Under the pieces are notes generated by a model. It worked only from the letters and a program-made list of their open reading frames with translations, was not told the origin of the DNA and searched no databases. The position numbers were made by a program, and so were the translations under genes. Positions 8,446 through 17,741 of a DNA stretch of 64,000 bases are shown here, piece after piece. This DNA comes from Nitrobacter sp051535235. GTDB taxonomy: Bacteria; Pseudomonadota; Alphaproteobacteria; Rhizobiales; Xanthobacteraceae. Each line of letters begins with the position of its first letter. Positions within the stretch are counted from its first letter, which is position 1. The stretch spans positions 140,099 to 204,098 of the forward strand of contig NZ_JBPPLZ010000007.1 of the NCBI RefSeq assembly GCF_051535235.1, in the 5' to 3' direction.

Positions 8446-10140
8446 ATGATTGAAGTGGCTCGCGATCTGGTGGGGAATATCGAGCGGTCGCTCGCTCCTC
8501 CCGGCGAGCGATCAAAGGTGCCGCGCGGATTGCGCATGATCGCCGGGCGGGATTTGTACGACCTCGGTTCGCTCGTCCTGCTCGCCATGCTGGCGATCCT
8601 CGTCCTGACAACATTCCGCGACTATGCGGTCACCAACGATGAATGGATCCAGCATCGTTATGGCGAACTGATCGTCGCCTACTATCGCAGCGGTTTCGCC
8701 GACCGCTCGCTCTTCCATCTCTATAATCTCTACCTCTATGGCGGACTGTTCGATTCCCTCGCTGTTCTGCTTGGCCACGTTGTTTCCCTCGATATCTTTG
8801 ATCTGCGGCACCTGATGAGCGCCGCCATCGGTGTCGGCGGACTGGGTGCGGCGCTCGCAACCGCGCGGTTGATCGCCGGCTCCCGCGCCGGATTTCTGAC
8901 GGGCGTGGCGCTGGCGGTGTGCGGATCGTGGTACGGCACCATGTTTCACCACACCAAGGATATCCCGCTCGCCGCGGCGATGGCCGGCGCGGTCTACTTC
9001 CTGGCGCGGGCAGCCCGCGACCTGCCGCGTCCGCGGCTTCGTCATGTCGTCGGCTTCGGCGTGCTGACGGGCGCGGCACTCGGCGTCAAGGTACTGGCGC
9101 TCCTGCTGGTTTGCTATGTCCCCGTCGCGATCGCGCTCAATTCGCCCGCGCACTGGGTCCGCGCGCCCCGGGACGCGATGTCGTTCATGGCCGCATCGCT
9201 GTTGCGATTCATACCGGCTCTCTTGATTGCTTACGGGATCATGATCGTCGCCTGGCCGTGGTCGGCGCTGGCGCCGCTCAATCCGATCCGCGGGCTCATC
9301 AGCTTCGGCGATTTCGGCTACGACATCCCCACCGTGCTGGATGGGCACATCTATCGCATGGCCACGGTGCCGCGCTGGTACGTGCCGACCTATCTTCTCA
9401 TCAAGGTGCCCTTGCTGATGCTGGCAGGAACGGCGCTGGCGCTGATGTTCGCGGCTGTTCCTGTTTTCGCGCGGGAAGCGGCAACGGACCGCCGCCGCCG
9501 CGACGTCGCGTTAATCACGTTCGCGGCCTTCTTCCCGCTGCTCTGCGAGGCGGTCGCGCACGGACCCGCATTCTGCGGCCTGCGTCATTTTCTGTTCGTG
9601 CTACCGCCGATGGCCGTGCTGGCGGGGGTCGGGCTGGATGCGGTGGTCGCGCGGGCTGCGGCCTGGCGTCGGCAGGTTGCGGCGGCATTGCTGGCGGTGA
9701 TCGCCGCCGGGTTTTCCTGGAACGCGCTCACGCTCTACCGGCTGCATCCCTATGAATACGTTGTCTATAACCCGCTCGTGGGCGGGCTCGCGGGCGCATC
9801 GCGACTCTACGTGACCGATTATTGGGCGACGATCATGCCCGAAGCGGTCGACGGGCTGGAAGCCTATCTCGCCAAAACCGAGCCGGTCGTGAGCCGCGAC
9901 GCGCATCACGCCTACACCGTGGCGTTCTGCGGCGAGCGTGCGGCGTTCCTGAAGAAGGCGAGGCCCCATCTACACTGGGCGAAGGTCTGGGAAACCGCCG
10001 ATTTTTTCATCGCACCAACCCACATGAACTGCGATCTGAACAGCCCAGGCAAGGTGGTTGCAACGGTCAAGCGCCTTGGCGTGCCGCTGGGTTACGTCAA
10101 GGATCAAAGGATGATGATCGCACAGCGGCGCAGGGGTTGA
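8446..10140 (+). CDS. GT-C type membrane glycosyltransferase-like protein
   Basis: A 564-residue polytopic protein with about 11-12 membrane segments spread from residue 43 to residue 430 and a soluble C-terminal part. After the first membrane segment comes DYAVTNDEWIQHRYGE, where the acidic NDE pair sits in the periplasmic loop position of the catalytic Asp of PMT/ArnT-like enzymes. This suggests transfer of a sugar from a polyprenyl-phosphate donor; substrate and acceptor are unknown. ATG at 8446 is used; another in-frame ATG at 8536 is possible. No LPS or polysaccharide genes are nearby. It ends at a bidirectional terminator. Confidence 0.65.
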   Translation: MIEVARDLVGNIERSLAPPGERSKVPRGLRMIAGRDLYDLGSLVLLAMLAILVLTTFRDYAVTNDEWIQHRYGELIVAYYRSGFADRSLFHLYNLYLYGGLFDSLAVLLGHVVSLDIFDLRHLMSAAIGVGGLGAALATARLIAGSRAGFLTGVALAVCGSWYGTMFHHTKDIPLAAAMAGAVYFLARAARDLPRPRLRHVVGFGVLTGAALGVKVLALLLVCYVPVAIALNSPAHWVRAPRDAMSFMAASLLRFIPALLIAYGIMIVAWPWSALAPLNPIRGLISFGDFGYDIPTVLDGHIYRMATVPRWYVPTYLLIKVPLLMLAGTALALMFAAVPVFAREAATDRRRRDVALITFAAFFPLLCEAVAHGPAFCGLRHFLFVLPPMAVLAGVGLDAVVARAAAWRRQVAAALLAVIAAGFSWNALTLYRLHPYEYVVYNPLVGGLAGASRLYVTDYWATIMPEAVDGLEAYLAKTEPVVSRDAHHAYTVAFCGERAAFLKKARPHLHWAKVWETADFFIAPTHMNCDLNSPGKVVATVKRLGVPLGYVKDQRMMIAQRRRG

Positions 10141-10244
10141 GCGACAGAAGCCGCATCTATTGCTGCTCGATGCCGAGAAAAAGCAGGTTGGTGTTGGAGA
10201 AGCGGCTTGCGTTTATCGTCGTTCAAATCGTGACCTCACACCGG

Positions 10245-10275
10245 AAAACGGTCGCTGTTGTCGGCGACCGTTTTT
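10245..10275. terminator. Bidirectional rho-independent terminator
   Basis: The stem ACGGTCGC pairs with GCGACCGT (10248-10271), flanked by AAAA on the left and TTTTT on the right. It lies between convergent genes (the GT-C-like gene and the GlsB-type gene) and can serve both. Confidence 0.85.
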
Positions 10276-10291
10276 GTGGTGCGGATTGCCG

Positions 10292-10537
10292 TCAGGCGCG
10301 TTTGATGAACGCCACGACCAGTAGAACGATGATGGCGCCGATGGCCGCATTGATGACCTGGGCGAAGAAGCCGCCGCCGATCAGGACTCCGAACAGCGGC
10401 AAAATCCAGCCGGCGACGATTGCGCCGATGATGCCGATGATGATGTTTCCGATCAGCCCGAAGCCTCCGCCTTTTACGATCAGGCCAGCCAGCCAGCCCG
10501 CGATCGCGCCGACGATCAACCACACGATAACGCCCAT
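10292..10537 (-). CDS. GlsB/YeaQ/YmgE family small membrane protein
   Basis: An 81-residue protein with three glycine-rich membrane segments (GVIVWLIVGAIAGWLAGLIV, FGLIGNIIIGIIGAIVAGWI, and a third ending VLLVVAFIKRA). This matches the 'transglycosylase-associated' GlsB/YeaQ/YmgE family, despite whose name no enzyme activity is established. The family is often stress-induced. The ATG at 10537 has a very strong Shine-Dalgarno (CAGGAGGAG) and is preferred over a longer frame starting at 10630. It is an inner-membrane protein, probably monocistronic. Confidence 0.88.
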   Translation of the reverse strand: MGVIVWLIVGAIAGWLAGLIVKGGGFGLIGNIIIGIIGAIVAGWILPLFGVLIGGGFFAQVINAAIGAIIVLLVVAFIKRA

Positions 10538-10810
10538 AAATCGCTCCTCCTGAAATGCCGCTCTCATCGGCATTTCCTTGATGTTCGCCTGCTTATATCG
10601 CGTTTGGCAATAGGCCGAGCGGCAGATCAATTCTAGATAAAAAAGCCGGCAGGTCCAGGATATCGCCTGTTGCAGTTACCTTACATCCGGGGGTGAGCAT
10701 TGCGTTAAGCATGATTTGCCTGGCACCCCGATTGTGCGAGGATGCTTCGCATCGTTTGTCCAATCCGAGCTTTCCCCGTGACACGGGGGAAGGAAAGGCC
10801 GGAGGTAAAA

Positions 10811-11224
10811 ATGACCCAGACGATCACGCGCGGCATCAAGTCGTTGCTTGAAGAAGCCAACAAGGAAATCGAGACCATGAGCGTGGCGGACGTCAAGGCG
10901 GCTGTCGAACGCGGCGATGCCGTTCTCGTCGACATCCGCGATCCGCGTGAGCTCGAGCGCGAAGGCAGGATTCCCGGCTCGTTTTCCTGTCCCCGCGGCA
11001 TGCTCGAATTCTGGATCGATCCTGAAAGCCCTTACGCGAAACCGATCTTTCAGGAGAACAAGAAGTTCATCTTTCACTGCGCTTCGGGCTGGCGTTCGGC
11101 GCTGGCAGCGAAGACCGCGCAGGACATGGGCATGAAGCCGGTCGCGCATCTCGGCGGCGGTTACAAAGCCTGGCGCGATGCGGGGCAAGCGGTCGAGAGT
11201 GTCGAGCCAAAGGCGAAGGCGTAA
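10811..11224 (+). CDS. Rhodanese domain protein
   Basis: A 137-residue single rhodanese domain. The N-terminal helix is followed by SVADVKAAVERGDAVLVDIR, and the active-site loop is HCASGWRS with the sulfur-carrying Cys at residue 90. It would carry persulfide sulfur in the cytoplasm; no signal peptide is seen. The ATG at 10811 has an ideal GGAGGT 5 bases upstream. A second sulfurtransferase gene follows 130 bp later on the same strand, suggesting linked sulfur handling. Confidence 0.9.
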   Translation: MTQTITRGIKSLLEEANKEIETMSVADVKAAVERGDAVLVDIRDPRELEREGRIPGSFSCPRGMLEFWIDPESPYAKPIFQENKKFIFHCASGWRSALAAKTAQDMGMKPVAHLGGGYKAWRDAGQAVESVEPKAKA

Positions 11225-11354
11225 CATGTCCAGTCATGCCCGGCCTTGTGCCCCGCGCGCCGATCTTCCGGGAAGAAGATGGATTGCGGGGACAGGCGAC
11301 GCCGTTCTCCGGACGGCCATGCACGGCAATGACCTGCAAGCGGAATACCTGACC

Positions 11355-12215
11355 ATGACCTCCACCGCCGACGATCCTCTCGTTTCCACCGAATGGCTGG
11401 CCGCGCGTCTCGGCGATGCCGGGCTCAGGGTGGTCGACGCCTCGTTCAAGATGCCGGGCGTTCTGCCGCTGCCGGTCGATGATTTTGTCGCCGCGCATAT
11501 TCCCGGCGCGGTGTTCTTCGACGTCGATGCCATCTCCGATCGCGCCTCGCCTTTGCCGCATATGTATCCGGATGCCGCGCAGTTTGCGCGCGATGTCGGC
11601 GCGCTCGGAATTTCTTCCGGCGATACGGTCGTGATTTATGATGCCGGTGGCTGGGTCGCCGCGCCGAGGGTGTGGTGGATGTTTCTGTCTTTCGGCCACG
11701 GCGATGTCCACGTGCTCGACGGCGGCCTGAAGAAATGGCGCGCGGAGGGTCGCCCCGTCGAATCCGGCGCGGCGTCGCCGAAGCCGGGCCACTTCACGGC
11801 GGCGTTCGATCCGGTCCGTGTGCGCAGCAAGGTGCAGCTTGTGGACAACCTGTCATCGCACCGCGAGCAGCTCGTCGATGCGCGTGCCGCCAATCGCTTC
11901 GAGGGCAGCGTCGCCGAGCCAAGGGCGGGCTTGCGTTCGGGGCACATTCCCGGCAGCCGCAACCTGCCGTATAGCGCGCTGTTCCACGCCGAGACCGGCA
12001 CCATGAAGCCGCTCGACGAGTTGCGCACCGCCTTTGCCGGCACCGGCCTCGATCTGGCGAAACCGGTCGTTACGACCTGCGGCTCCGGCGTATCGGCCGC
12101 GGTGCTCACGCTTGCGTTGTATCGCCTCGGCGTCCGCGGTTCGGCGCTCTACGACGGATCGTGGTCGGAGTGGGGATTGCAGGATGGCCCCCCGATCGCG
12201 ACCGGCCCCGCCTGA
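11355..12215 (+). CDS. sseA: 3-mercaptopyruvate/thiosulfate sulfurtransferase
   Basis: A 286-residue two-domain rhodanese. The N-terminal inactive domain starts LVSTEWLAARLGDAGLRVVD. The C-terminal active domain carries the loop CGSGVSA with Cys about residue 242; CG[ST]GV[ST]A is the signature of the 3-mercaptopyruvate sulfurtransferase group. It transfers sulfur from 3-mercaptopyruvate to thiol or cyanide acceptors. Start 11355 is chosen by family length; an ATG at 11322 is also possible, since neither has a strong ribosome site. The gene lies downstream of the single-domain rhodanese and meets a convergent gene 5 bp after its stop. Confidence 0.9.
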   Translation: MTSTADDPLVSTEWLAARLGDAGLRVVDASFKMPGVLPLPVDDFVAAHIPGAVFFDVDAISDRASPLPHMYPDAAQFARDVGALGISSGDTVVIYDAGGWVAAPRVWWMFLSFGHGDVHVLDGGLKKWRAEGRPVESGAASPKPGHFTAAFDPVRVRSKVQLVDNLSSHREQLVDARAANRFEGSVAEPRAGLRSGHIPGSRNLPYSALFHAETGTMKPLDELRTAFAGTGLDLAKPVVTTCGSGVSAAVLTLALYRLGVRGSALYDGSWSEWGLQDGPPIATGPA

Positions 12216-12220
12216 CTCTC

Positions 12221-12979
12221 TCACTCCAGGGCGAACGGCGATGCGGGCTGCGACGCGGGACTCGGGGCCGCCGGTCGCATTTGCGGTCGCTGGACCACAT
12301 GGCGGCGATGGGCTCGTTTGGCGACGGCCGGCTTCGCGGATGATCGTTTGGCGACCGGCGACGCCTTATCGGCGGTCTGCGCCAGCTGTGTGGGACGGTG
12401 GCCCGGCAGGGGCGGCTTGAAATGCGCTCCGAACGGCGACGTCATCGTTTCGGCGACGTCGGACGCACCTGCATCGGATTTGGATGCGTCGGATTTCGCG
12501 ACATCCGGCTTCGCGAGATCGGGTTTCGCGGACCCGGTTTTCGTGGCATCGGTTTTCACGTCCTCGATTTTTTCAGCGTCCGGTTTGACGGCATCTTTAG
12601 CCTCGACCGGCGCCTCGGCTCGCGGCAACTCCGACGGCTTTTCCGCGACGGCTTCGGTGGAGGGCGCCGGGGCTGCCGCGTGTGGCGCGGCAGTATCGGA
12701 CGACGCCGGGGAAGCCGCGGGCGCTGTGCCGTCGGCTGCGGCCGAAGGTGCATCGGCGGCAGGAGGCTCGGCGGCAGGTGTGTCGACCTGCAGCACCGCC
12801 AGCGTCGGCTGTTGCGCCTCCTCTCGCGATCCGAACGTGACTTCAGGCATCTGCTTGAGTGGCAGGCTTGCGAACTCTTCGTGTGTCGCCCGCAGCAGGG
12901 CTGCGGCACCCAGGCCGAAGACCACCATCGAGACGGCCAGTACGATTGCGACGAACAGGAAGCGCAAGCCGGGCAGCAT
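12221..12979 (-). CDS. Ala/Pro-rich membrane-anchored protein
   Basis: A 252-residue protein with one N-terminal membrane anchor (about residues 5-28) and a long periplasmic or cytoplasmic low-complexity part. Residues about 130-175 contain degenerate 5-6 residue repeats of the KTDA/KPDLA/KSDA type. The C-terminus is basic with VAKRAHRRHVVQRPQ. Such architecture is common in alphaproteobacterial envelope proteins but gives no function. It converges with sseA, and its N-terminus faces the L,D-transpeptidase gene. Confidence 0.6.
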   Translation of the reverse strand: MLPGLRFLFVAIVLAVSMVVFGLGAAALLRATHEEFASLPLKQMPEVTFGSREEAQQPTLAVLQVDTPAAEPPAADAPSAAADGTAPAASPASSDTAAPHAAAPAPSTEAVAEKPSELPRAEAPVEAKDAVKPDAEKIEDVKTDATKTGSAKPDLAKPDVAKSDASKSDAGASDVAETMTSPFGAHFKPPLPGHRPTQLAQTADKASPVAKRSSAKPAVAKRAHRRHVVQRPQMRPAAPSPASQPASPFALE

Positions 12980-13320
12980 GGATGTTGGGTTCCGCTATCG
13001 CCGCGCGGTTGAGCGACGTGATCGAGCCATCGGAACGCGGCGGGATACGCGCCTGATCGATGTGCGCGCCAGCCGGTTCCAGCGAATCAAGCGTTTTGAG
13101 AATACCGCAACAGCCGATCAGGTGCGCCAAAAATCGCCGCGACGAACGCCGGCTTTGTCCGGCGCGCCGGAACAAGTGAGGCTTGGAGGTCACGCTCGCC
13201 GGCGATTTCGCAATTATGATCGAATTAGGACGCTTTTGTCGGAATTGTCTTGAATGCGCCGCTATCCTGCGCGAAGTGGCCGTTAACGATCCGGTGGTTT
13301 GTCGGGCTTATACAAGGGCA

Positions 13321-14475
13321 ATGATGATCAAGCGCATTCTGACGGTTTTTGCGACGGTCCTGGCTGGCGCAGCGGGAACCTCACTCGCCTCCGCCCAGGG
13401 GTATCCGCCCGCGCCGGGCACGATCTATTCCGCATCGCCTCCCGCTTACCCGGGCGAGTCCTCATATCCGGCGGAAGATGGACGCCCGGCTGCGATGGAC
13501 GGGCTTCCTGATTTCGATTCGGCCGAGGATCAGTCGCCGCACCCGCACGATTCCGCCGCGCTCCCTGCCCCGGGTCCGATCATGTCGCCGGAGGATCCCC
13601 GTTACGGTAGCCCTGCATCCGCTCCGACCTATCCAAACGGCGGCATGGCGCGTGGCCCGGTGATGTCGCCGGATGATCCGCGTTACGGTCAGCCCGGTCC
13701 CGCGCAGTATCCGACACGTTCGCCGGAAACGGTTGCCTCGACGGGTGGGCCGACCGCAGGCTTCGCGCCGCCGGCACCGGTTGGCGCGGACGGCAGGCCC
13801 GCTCCGTTGTCGGCGCTGCCGCCGGACGAGCAGCCCGAAGCCGATCAGGGTGGCGAAAAGCAGTTGGCGCCGAGGCTGCGTCGTCAGGAAGTCACGTTCG
13901 CGACCAAGGAGCCGGCGGGGACCATCGTCGTCGATACCTCGAACACGTATTTGTACTATATTCTCGGCAATAATCGCGCGATCCGCTACGGCGTGCGCGT
14001 TGGCCGCGATGGCTTCACCTGGACCGGCGTGCAGAAGATCAGCCGCAAGGCCGAGTGGCCCGACTGGCATCCGCCGACGGAAATGATCGAGCGCCAGCCT
14101 TACCTGCCGCGCTTCATGGCCGGCGGACCCGGCAATCCGCTCGGCGCCCGCGCGATGTATCTCGGCTCGACCGTTTATCGCATCCACGGCACCAACCAGC
14201 CCTCGACGATCGGCAAATTCGTATCGTCGGGTTGTATCGGGATGCTCAACGAGGATGTCTCGGACCTGTTCGATCGCGTCAAGGTCGGCACCCGTGTCGT
14301 GGTGCTGCCGGGCGGTCCGCCGCATACAGACACGACGGCTTCCACCCAGCCTGCCGCGGGTCAGCCGCCGATGTCGAACGCAGCGCCCATTCCGCAGCCG
14401 CCGCTGACGGCGAGCCTGCCGGGAACCCAGCCGGCCACCGTCGCGCCGCTGCCGGCGCCGGTCACGATCCGGTAG
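13321..14475 (+). CDS. L,D-transpeptidase (YkuD domain)
   Basis: A 384-residue exported enzyme that would cross-link peptidoglycan or attach proteins to it. A signal peptide (IKRILTVFATVLAGAAGTSL) is followed by a Pro-rich linker with a duplicated GP[IV]MSPxDPRYG motif. The YkuD domain is at about residues 195-325. Catalytic features are the His in YRIHGTNQP and Cys about 305 in SSGCIGM. The usual [SH]GC-x-R pattern has Gly instead of Arg, which is unusual. The tail is again Pro-rich. Start at 13321 (ATG ATG) is chosen because the signal peptide begins there. Confidence 0.9.
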   Translation: MMIKRILTVFATVLAGAAGTSLASAQGYPPAPGTIYSASPPAYPGESSYPAEDGRPAAMDGLPDFDSAEDQSPHPHDSAALPAPGPIMSPEDPRYGSPASAPTYPNGGMARGPVMSPDDPRYGQPGPAQYPTRSPETVASTGGPTAGFAPPAPVGADGRPAPLSALPPDEQPEADQGGEKQLAPRLRRQEVTFATKEPAGTIVVDTSNTYLYYILGNNRAIRYGVRVGRDGFTWTGVQKISRKAEWPDWHPPTEMIERQPYLPRFMAGGPGNPLGARAMYLGSTVYRIHGTNQPSTIGKFVSSGCIGMLNEDVSDLFDRVKVGTRVVVLPGGPPHTDTTASTQPAAGQPPMSNAAPIPQPPLTASLPGTQPATVAPLPAPVTIR

Positions 14476-14574
14476 CCACCCGCGCTGCTTGAGATCGCCA
14501 GACGCGCCCGGCGGAATGAGGCAGGGCCTTCGCAGCGACGGTTCTGAAGGTTTATGAGTTCTCCTGCGGCCGTC

Positions 14575-14796
14575 CTATCGCGGCCGGAGCCCTGATGCCT
14601 GCGCGCTCTTGAGCCACGCGGCAATGTCCTCGATCATCTCAACGTAATAGCGTCGGTAGTTTTCCGGAACGGTGTCCGATCTGGCGCCGACGCGCGAATG
14701 CGCCGTCGGAGCAGTCTGGTCGACAACAGGTCCGCGCGCGGTCGTTCGCGCGATGCCATTGCGTGGCGTGAGATCGCAGCTGCGCGGCCGGTTCAT
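14575..14796 (-). CDS. Possible small hypothetical protein
   Basis: A 73-residue open frame. Its C-terminal half (YYVEMIEDIAAWLKSAQASG) looks like a plausible amphipathic helix, but the N-terminal half is poorly protein-like. Its ATG overlaps the stop of the frame at 14793-15065 by ATGA, which could mean coupling or one gene broken by a frameshift. No ribosome site is clear. Low confidence. Confidence 0.25.
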   Translation of the reverse strand: MNRPRSCDLTPRNGIARTTARGPVVDQTAPTAHSRVGARSDTVPENYRRYYVEMIEDIAAWLKSAQASGLRPR

Positions 14797-15065
14797 CGGG
14801 AACCGGCGGGCGGATGTTGACCGTGCTTGGCATGCCAGGCAGGTCCGGGTCCGCGCATGTAGTGCAATTCGGGCCGGTAGGGATTGAAAGCGGTCGCAAC
14901 GAAGTCGTGCCAGAAAGCGCGAATCCCGTGAAACTCTCCGCGGTCGTCCCGTTTCTCGGTTCGGTCAGAGGCTGAGGCCGTTACGCTGGTCGCCATGGTC
15001 GTTTCTGCCGTTTGGCTCGCAAGCTTCCTGCTGGAAGACTGCCGTGATGTTGCCGACCCCGCCAT
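14793..15065 (-). CDS. Possible small or degraded hypothetical protein
   Basis: A 90-residue frame whose middle (FHGIRAFWHDFVATAFNPYR) looks protein-like; the N-terminus is Ser/Thr-rich. It overlaps the next small frame by four bases. Together they may be the remains of one gene of about 150 codons. The gene-free stretch 14476-15227 otherwise shows nothing recognisable. Confidence 0.28.
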   Translation of the reverse strand: MAGSATSRQSSSRKLASQTAETTMATSVTASASDRTEKRDDRGEFHGIRAFWHDFVATAFNPYRPELHYMRGPGPAWHAKHGQHPPAGSR

Positions 15066-15227
15066 TCTTTGGTGGATTCAATTAAAAAGAAGTTCGAATG
15101 AGACCGCGAAAAATGCTCTTCTCGTCAAGCTTTCCGGATGGTTAAGCCAAGGTTGCCCTTTGGCTCTCACGCCGCTACATCAGCGGCAGCAACTCCCCCT
15201 AAAATTGCAACGCTTTCAAGGATCACG

Positions 15228-16880
15228 ATGGCGCGCCAGTTCGTCTACTTCATGCAGGGCTTGTCCAAGACCTATCCGCCGAACCGGAAGGTGCTGGATA
15301 ACATCCACCTGTCGTTCTATCCGGACGCAAAGATCGGCGTGCTCGGCGTCAACGGCTCGGGCAAATCGACTCTGCTGAAGATCATGGCCGGGATCGACAA
15401 GGACTACACCGGCGAGGCGTGGGTCGCCGAAGGCGCCCGCGTCGGCTATCTCGAGCAGGAGCCGCAACTCGATCCCGCCAAGTCCGTGCGCGAGAACGTC
15501 ATGGAGGGCGTCGCCAAGCAGAAGGCGATCCTCGATCGCTACAACGATCTCGCCATGAACTATTCCGACGAGACCGCCGACGAGATGACGAAACTGCAGG
15601 ACGAGATCGAGGCGCAAGGCCTGTGGGATCTCGACAGCAAGGTCGATCAGGCGATGGACGCGCTGCGCTGCCCGCCGGATGACGCCGACGTGACGAAGCT
15701 GTCGGGCGGCGAGCGTCGTCGCATCGCGCTGTGCCGCCTGCTGCTCGACCAGCCGGAGCTGTTGCTGCTGGACGAGCCGACCAACCATCTCGACGCCGAG
15801 TCGGTGTCGTGGCTCGAAGGTCACTTGCGCAACTATCCCGGCGCGATCCTGATCGTCACCCACGACCGCTACTTTCTCGACAACGTGACGGGCTGGATCC
15901 TCGAGCTCGATCGCGGCCGCGGCATTCCTTACGAAGGCAACTATTCGTCGTGGCTCAGGCAGAAGCAGAAGCGCCTCGCGCAGGAAGGCCGCGAGGATGC
16001 CGCGCATCAAAAGACGCTGGCGCGCGAGCAGGAGTGGATCGCGGCTTCGCCGAAGGCGCGGCAGGCCAAGTCCAAGGCGCGCTACCAGCGCTACGAGGAG
16101 CTGCTCGCCAAGGCCAGCGACAAGCAGACCCAGACCGCGCAGATCATCATCCCGGTGGCCGAACGGCTCGGCAACAACGTCGTCGACTTCGAGGGCCTGA
16201 CCAAGGGCTTCGGCGACCGGCTGCTGATCGATAACCTGACCTTCAAGCTGCCGCCGGGTGGCATCGTCGGCGTGATCGGTCCCAACGGCGCAGGCAAGAC
16301 CACGCTGTTCCGCATGATCACCGGCCAGGAGAAGCCGGACAGCGGCACCATCACTGTCGGAGAGACCGTGCATTTCGGCTACGTCGATCAGTCGCGCGAC
16401 GCGCTCGACGGCTCGAAGAACGTCTGGGAGGAGATTTCCGGCGGCAACGACCAGATCCTGCTCGGCAGGAAGGAAGTCAATTCGCGCGGCTACTGCTCGG
16501 CGTTCAACTTCAAGGGCGCGGACCAGCAGAAGAAGGTCGGTAGTCTGTCGGGCGGCGAGCGCAACCGCGTGCATCTCGCCAAGATGCTCAAATCCGGCGC
16601 CAACGTGTTGCTGCTCGATGAGCCGACCAACGATCTCGATGTCGATACGCTGCGCGCGCTTGAAGAGGCGCTGGAGGATTTCGCCGGCTGCGCCGTCATT
16701 ATCAGCCACGACCGCTGGTTCCTCGACCGCATCGCGACGCATATCCTCGCCTTCGAGGACGACAGCCATGTCGAATGGTTCGAGGGCAACTTCCAGGATT
16801 ACGAGAAGGACAAGATGCGCAGGCTCGGCCAGGACAGCGTCATCCCGCACCGTGTGAAGTACAAGAAGCTAACGCGGTGA
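15228..16880 (+). CDS. ettA: Energy-dependent translational throttle protein EttA (ABC-F)
   Basis: A 550-residue ABC-F protein with two ATPase cassettes and no membrane part. It binds the ribosomal E site and gates the first peptide bond according to ATP/ADP ratio. Cassette 1 has GVNGSGKST (about 40-48), LSGGERRRIALCRLL and LLLLDEPTNHLD. The charged linker (about 240-310) carries YEELLAKASDK. Cassette 2 has GPNGAGKTT (about 350), LSGGERNRVHLAKML and LLLDEPTNDLD. The C-terminus HRVKYKKLTR matches EttA. The ATG at 15228 gives the family length; upstream in-frame sequence is not conserved-looking. Confidence 0.95.
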   Translation: MARQFVYFMQGLSKTYPPNRKVLDNIHLSFYPDAKIGVLGVNGSGKSTLLKIMAGIDKDYTGEAWVAEGARVGYLEQEPQLDPAKSVRENVMEGVAKQKAILDRYNDLAMNYSDETADEMTKLQDEIEAQGLWDLDSKVDQAMDALRCPPDDADVTKLSGGERRRIALCRLLLDQPELLLLDEPTNHLDAESVSWLEGHLRNYPGAILIVTHDRYFLDNVTGWILELDRGRGIPYEGNYSSWLRQKQKRLAQEGREDAAHQKTLAREQEWIAASPKARQAKSKARYQRYEELLAKASDKQTQTAQIIIPVAERLGNNVVDFEGLTKGFGDRLLIDNLTFKLPPGGIVGVIGPNGAGKTTLFRMITGQEKPDSGTITVGETVHFGYVDQSRDALDGSKNVWEEISGGNDQILLGRKEVNSRGYCSAFNFKGADQQKKVGSLSGGERNRVHLAKMLKSGANVLLLDEPTNDLDVDTLRALEEALEDFAGCAVIISHDRWFLDRIATHILAFEDDSHVEWFEGNFQDYEKDKMRRLGQDSVIPHRVKYKKLTR

Positions 16881-16910
16881 GGGGAGGATAGCGCGGGGGA
16901 GCCACCGATC

Positions 16911-17630
16911 ATGACAGCCGTTCTTTCGGGCCGATCGTTCGGGTGGCAGGTCGTTGTCAGGATCGGCATTTTCCTGACATTCCTGATCGGTCTTCCGCTC
17001 ACGCTCTATGTGCTGGATCGTCTCAATGGCGCTGAAGACGCGGCTGGCGAGGCCGTCTCACTCGTCACGGCCACGCCGTTCGGTTTCTTACTGTTCCTCC
17101 TCCTCGTTGCCTCGCTGGTCCGGCCGAGCTGGCGGCGGATGAAAGCGCTGGGCTTGCCCGGCTGGTCCGGGCTGGTCGTCCCGTGGCTGCTGTTTGCCGA
17201 CATCAGCTACATCGTCTCCAGTCAAGGCGGATTGGGATTCTCGAGCAGCACGCTGGATGGACGAATACCGCTCTATGCGATCACGGCTCTCGGCCTCATC
17301 CTCGCCATGGTCTGCGCCCGTCCGCCAGCCGAGGCGTCTGACGGTTTCCTCCGTCTCGGGCTTGCGGGCAGGATCGCGGCCATTTTGATTGCGCTGATCG
17401 TTTTGCGCATCCTGTTCGATTTCGGAATGGCGAGATGGCTCCACAGCGTTTTATTGCAGCCGGAGGAATATGCGCCACCGGCGGCGTTCACGATCCTCAT
17501 GAGGTCGTCGTATTGGACCTATATGATCGGCCCCTACATCTGCCTGATGCTTTTGGGCGTCGCGTCCTGGTGCGTGATCCTCTCACGCCGCGACCCCCAT
17601 CTGGTTACCGCACCAAACCCTCCTGAGTAG
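16911..17630 (+). CDS. Multi-pass membrane protein, DUF805-like
   Basis: A 239-residue protein with about six membrane segments. The segment RPSWRRMKALGLPGWSGL resembles the R-x-[HR]-D-x-G-x-SGW element of DUF805 proteins. It begins 30 bp after ettA on the same strand and may be co-transcribed. No function can be assigned. An extracytoplasmic GGLGFSSSTLDGR loop is visible. Confidence 0.6.
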   Translation: MTAVLSGRSFGWQVVVRIGIFLTFLIGLPLTLYVLDRLNGAEDAAGEAVSLVTATPFGFLLFLLLVASLVRPSWRRMKALGLPGWSGLVVPWLLFADISYIVSSQGGLGFSSSTLDGRIPLYAITALGLILAMVCARPPAEASDGFLRLGLAGRIAAILIALIVLRILFDFGMARWLHSVLLQPEEYAPPAAFTILMRSSYWTYMIGPYICLMLLGVASWCVILSRRDPHLVTAPNPPE

Positions 17631-17741
17631 GTTTTGACAGCGGGTCAGGAAAAGGACGGGGCAGGGGGTCCTGCCGTCTCCGTCGCGCCCATGGAACCAA
17701 AACGGCCCGGCGATCATTGATGATCCTGAATATTCGGGGTC

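Noticed and set aside
15216..16850. 544-codon open frame on the minus strand
   Set aside because: It is antisense to ettA; high GC content keeps the opposite frame open. ettA has full motifs and codon signal.
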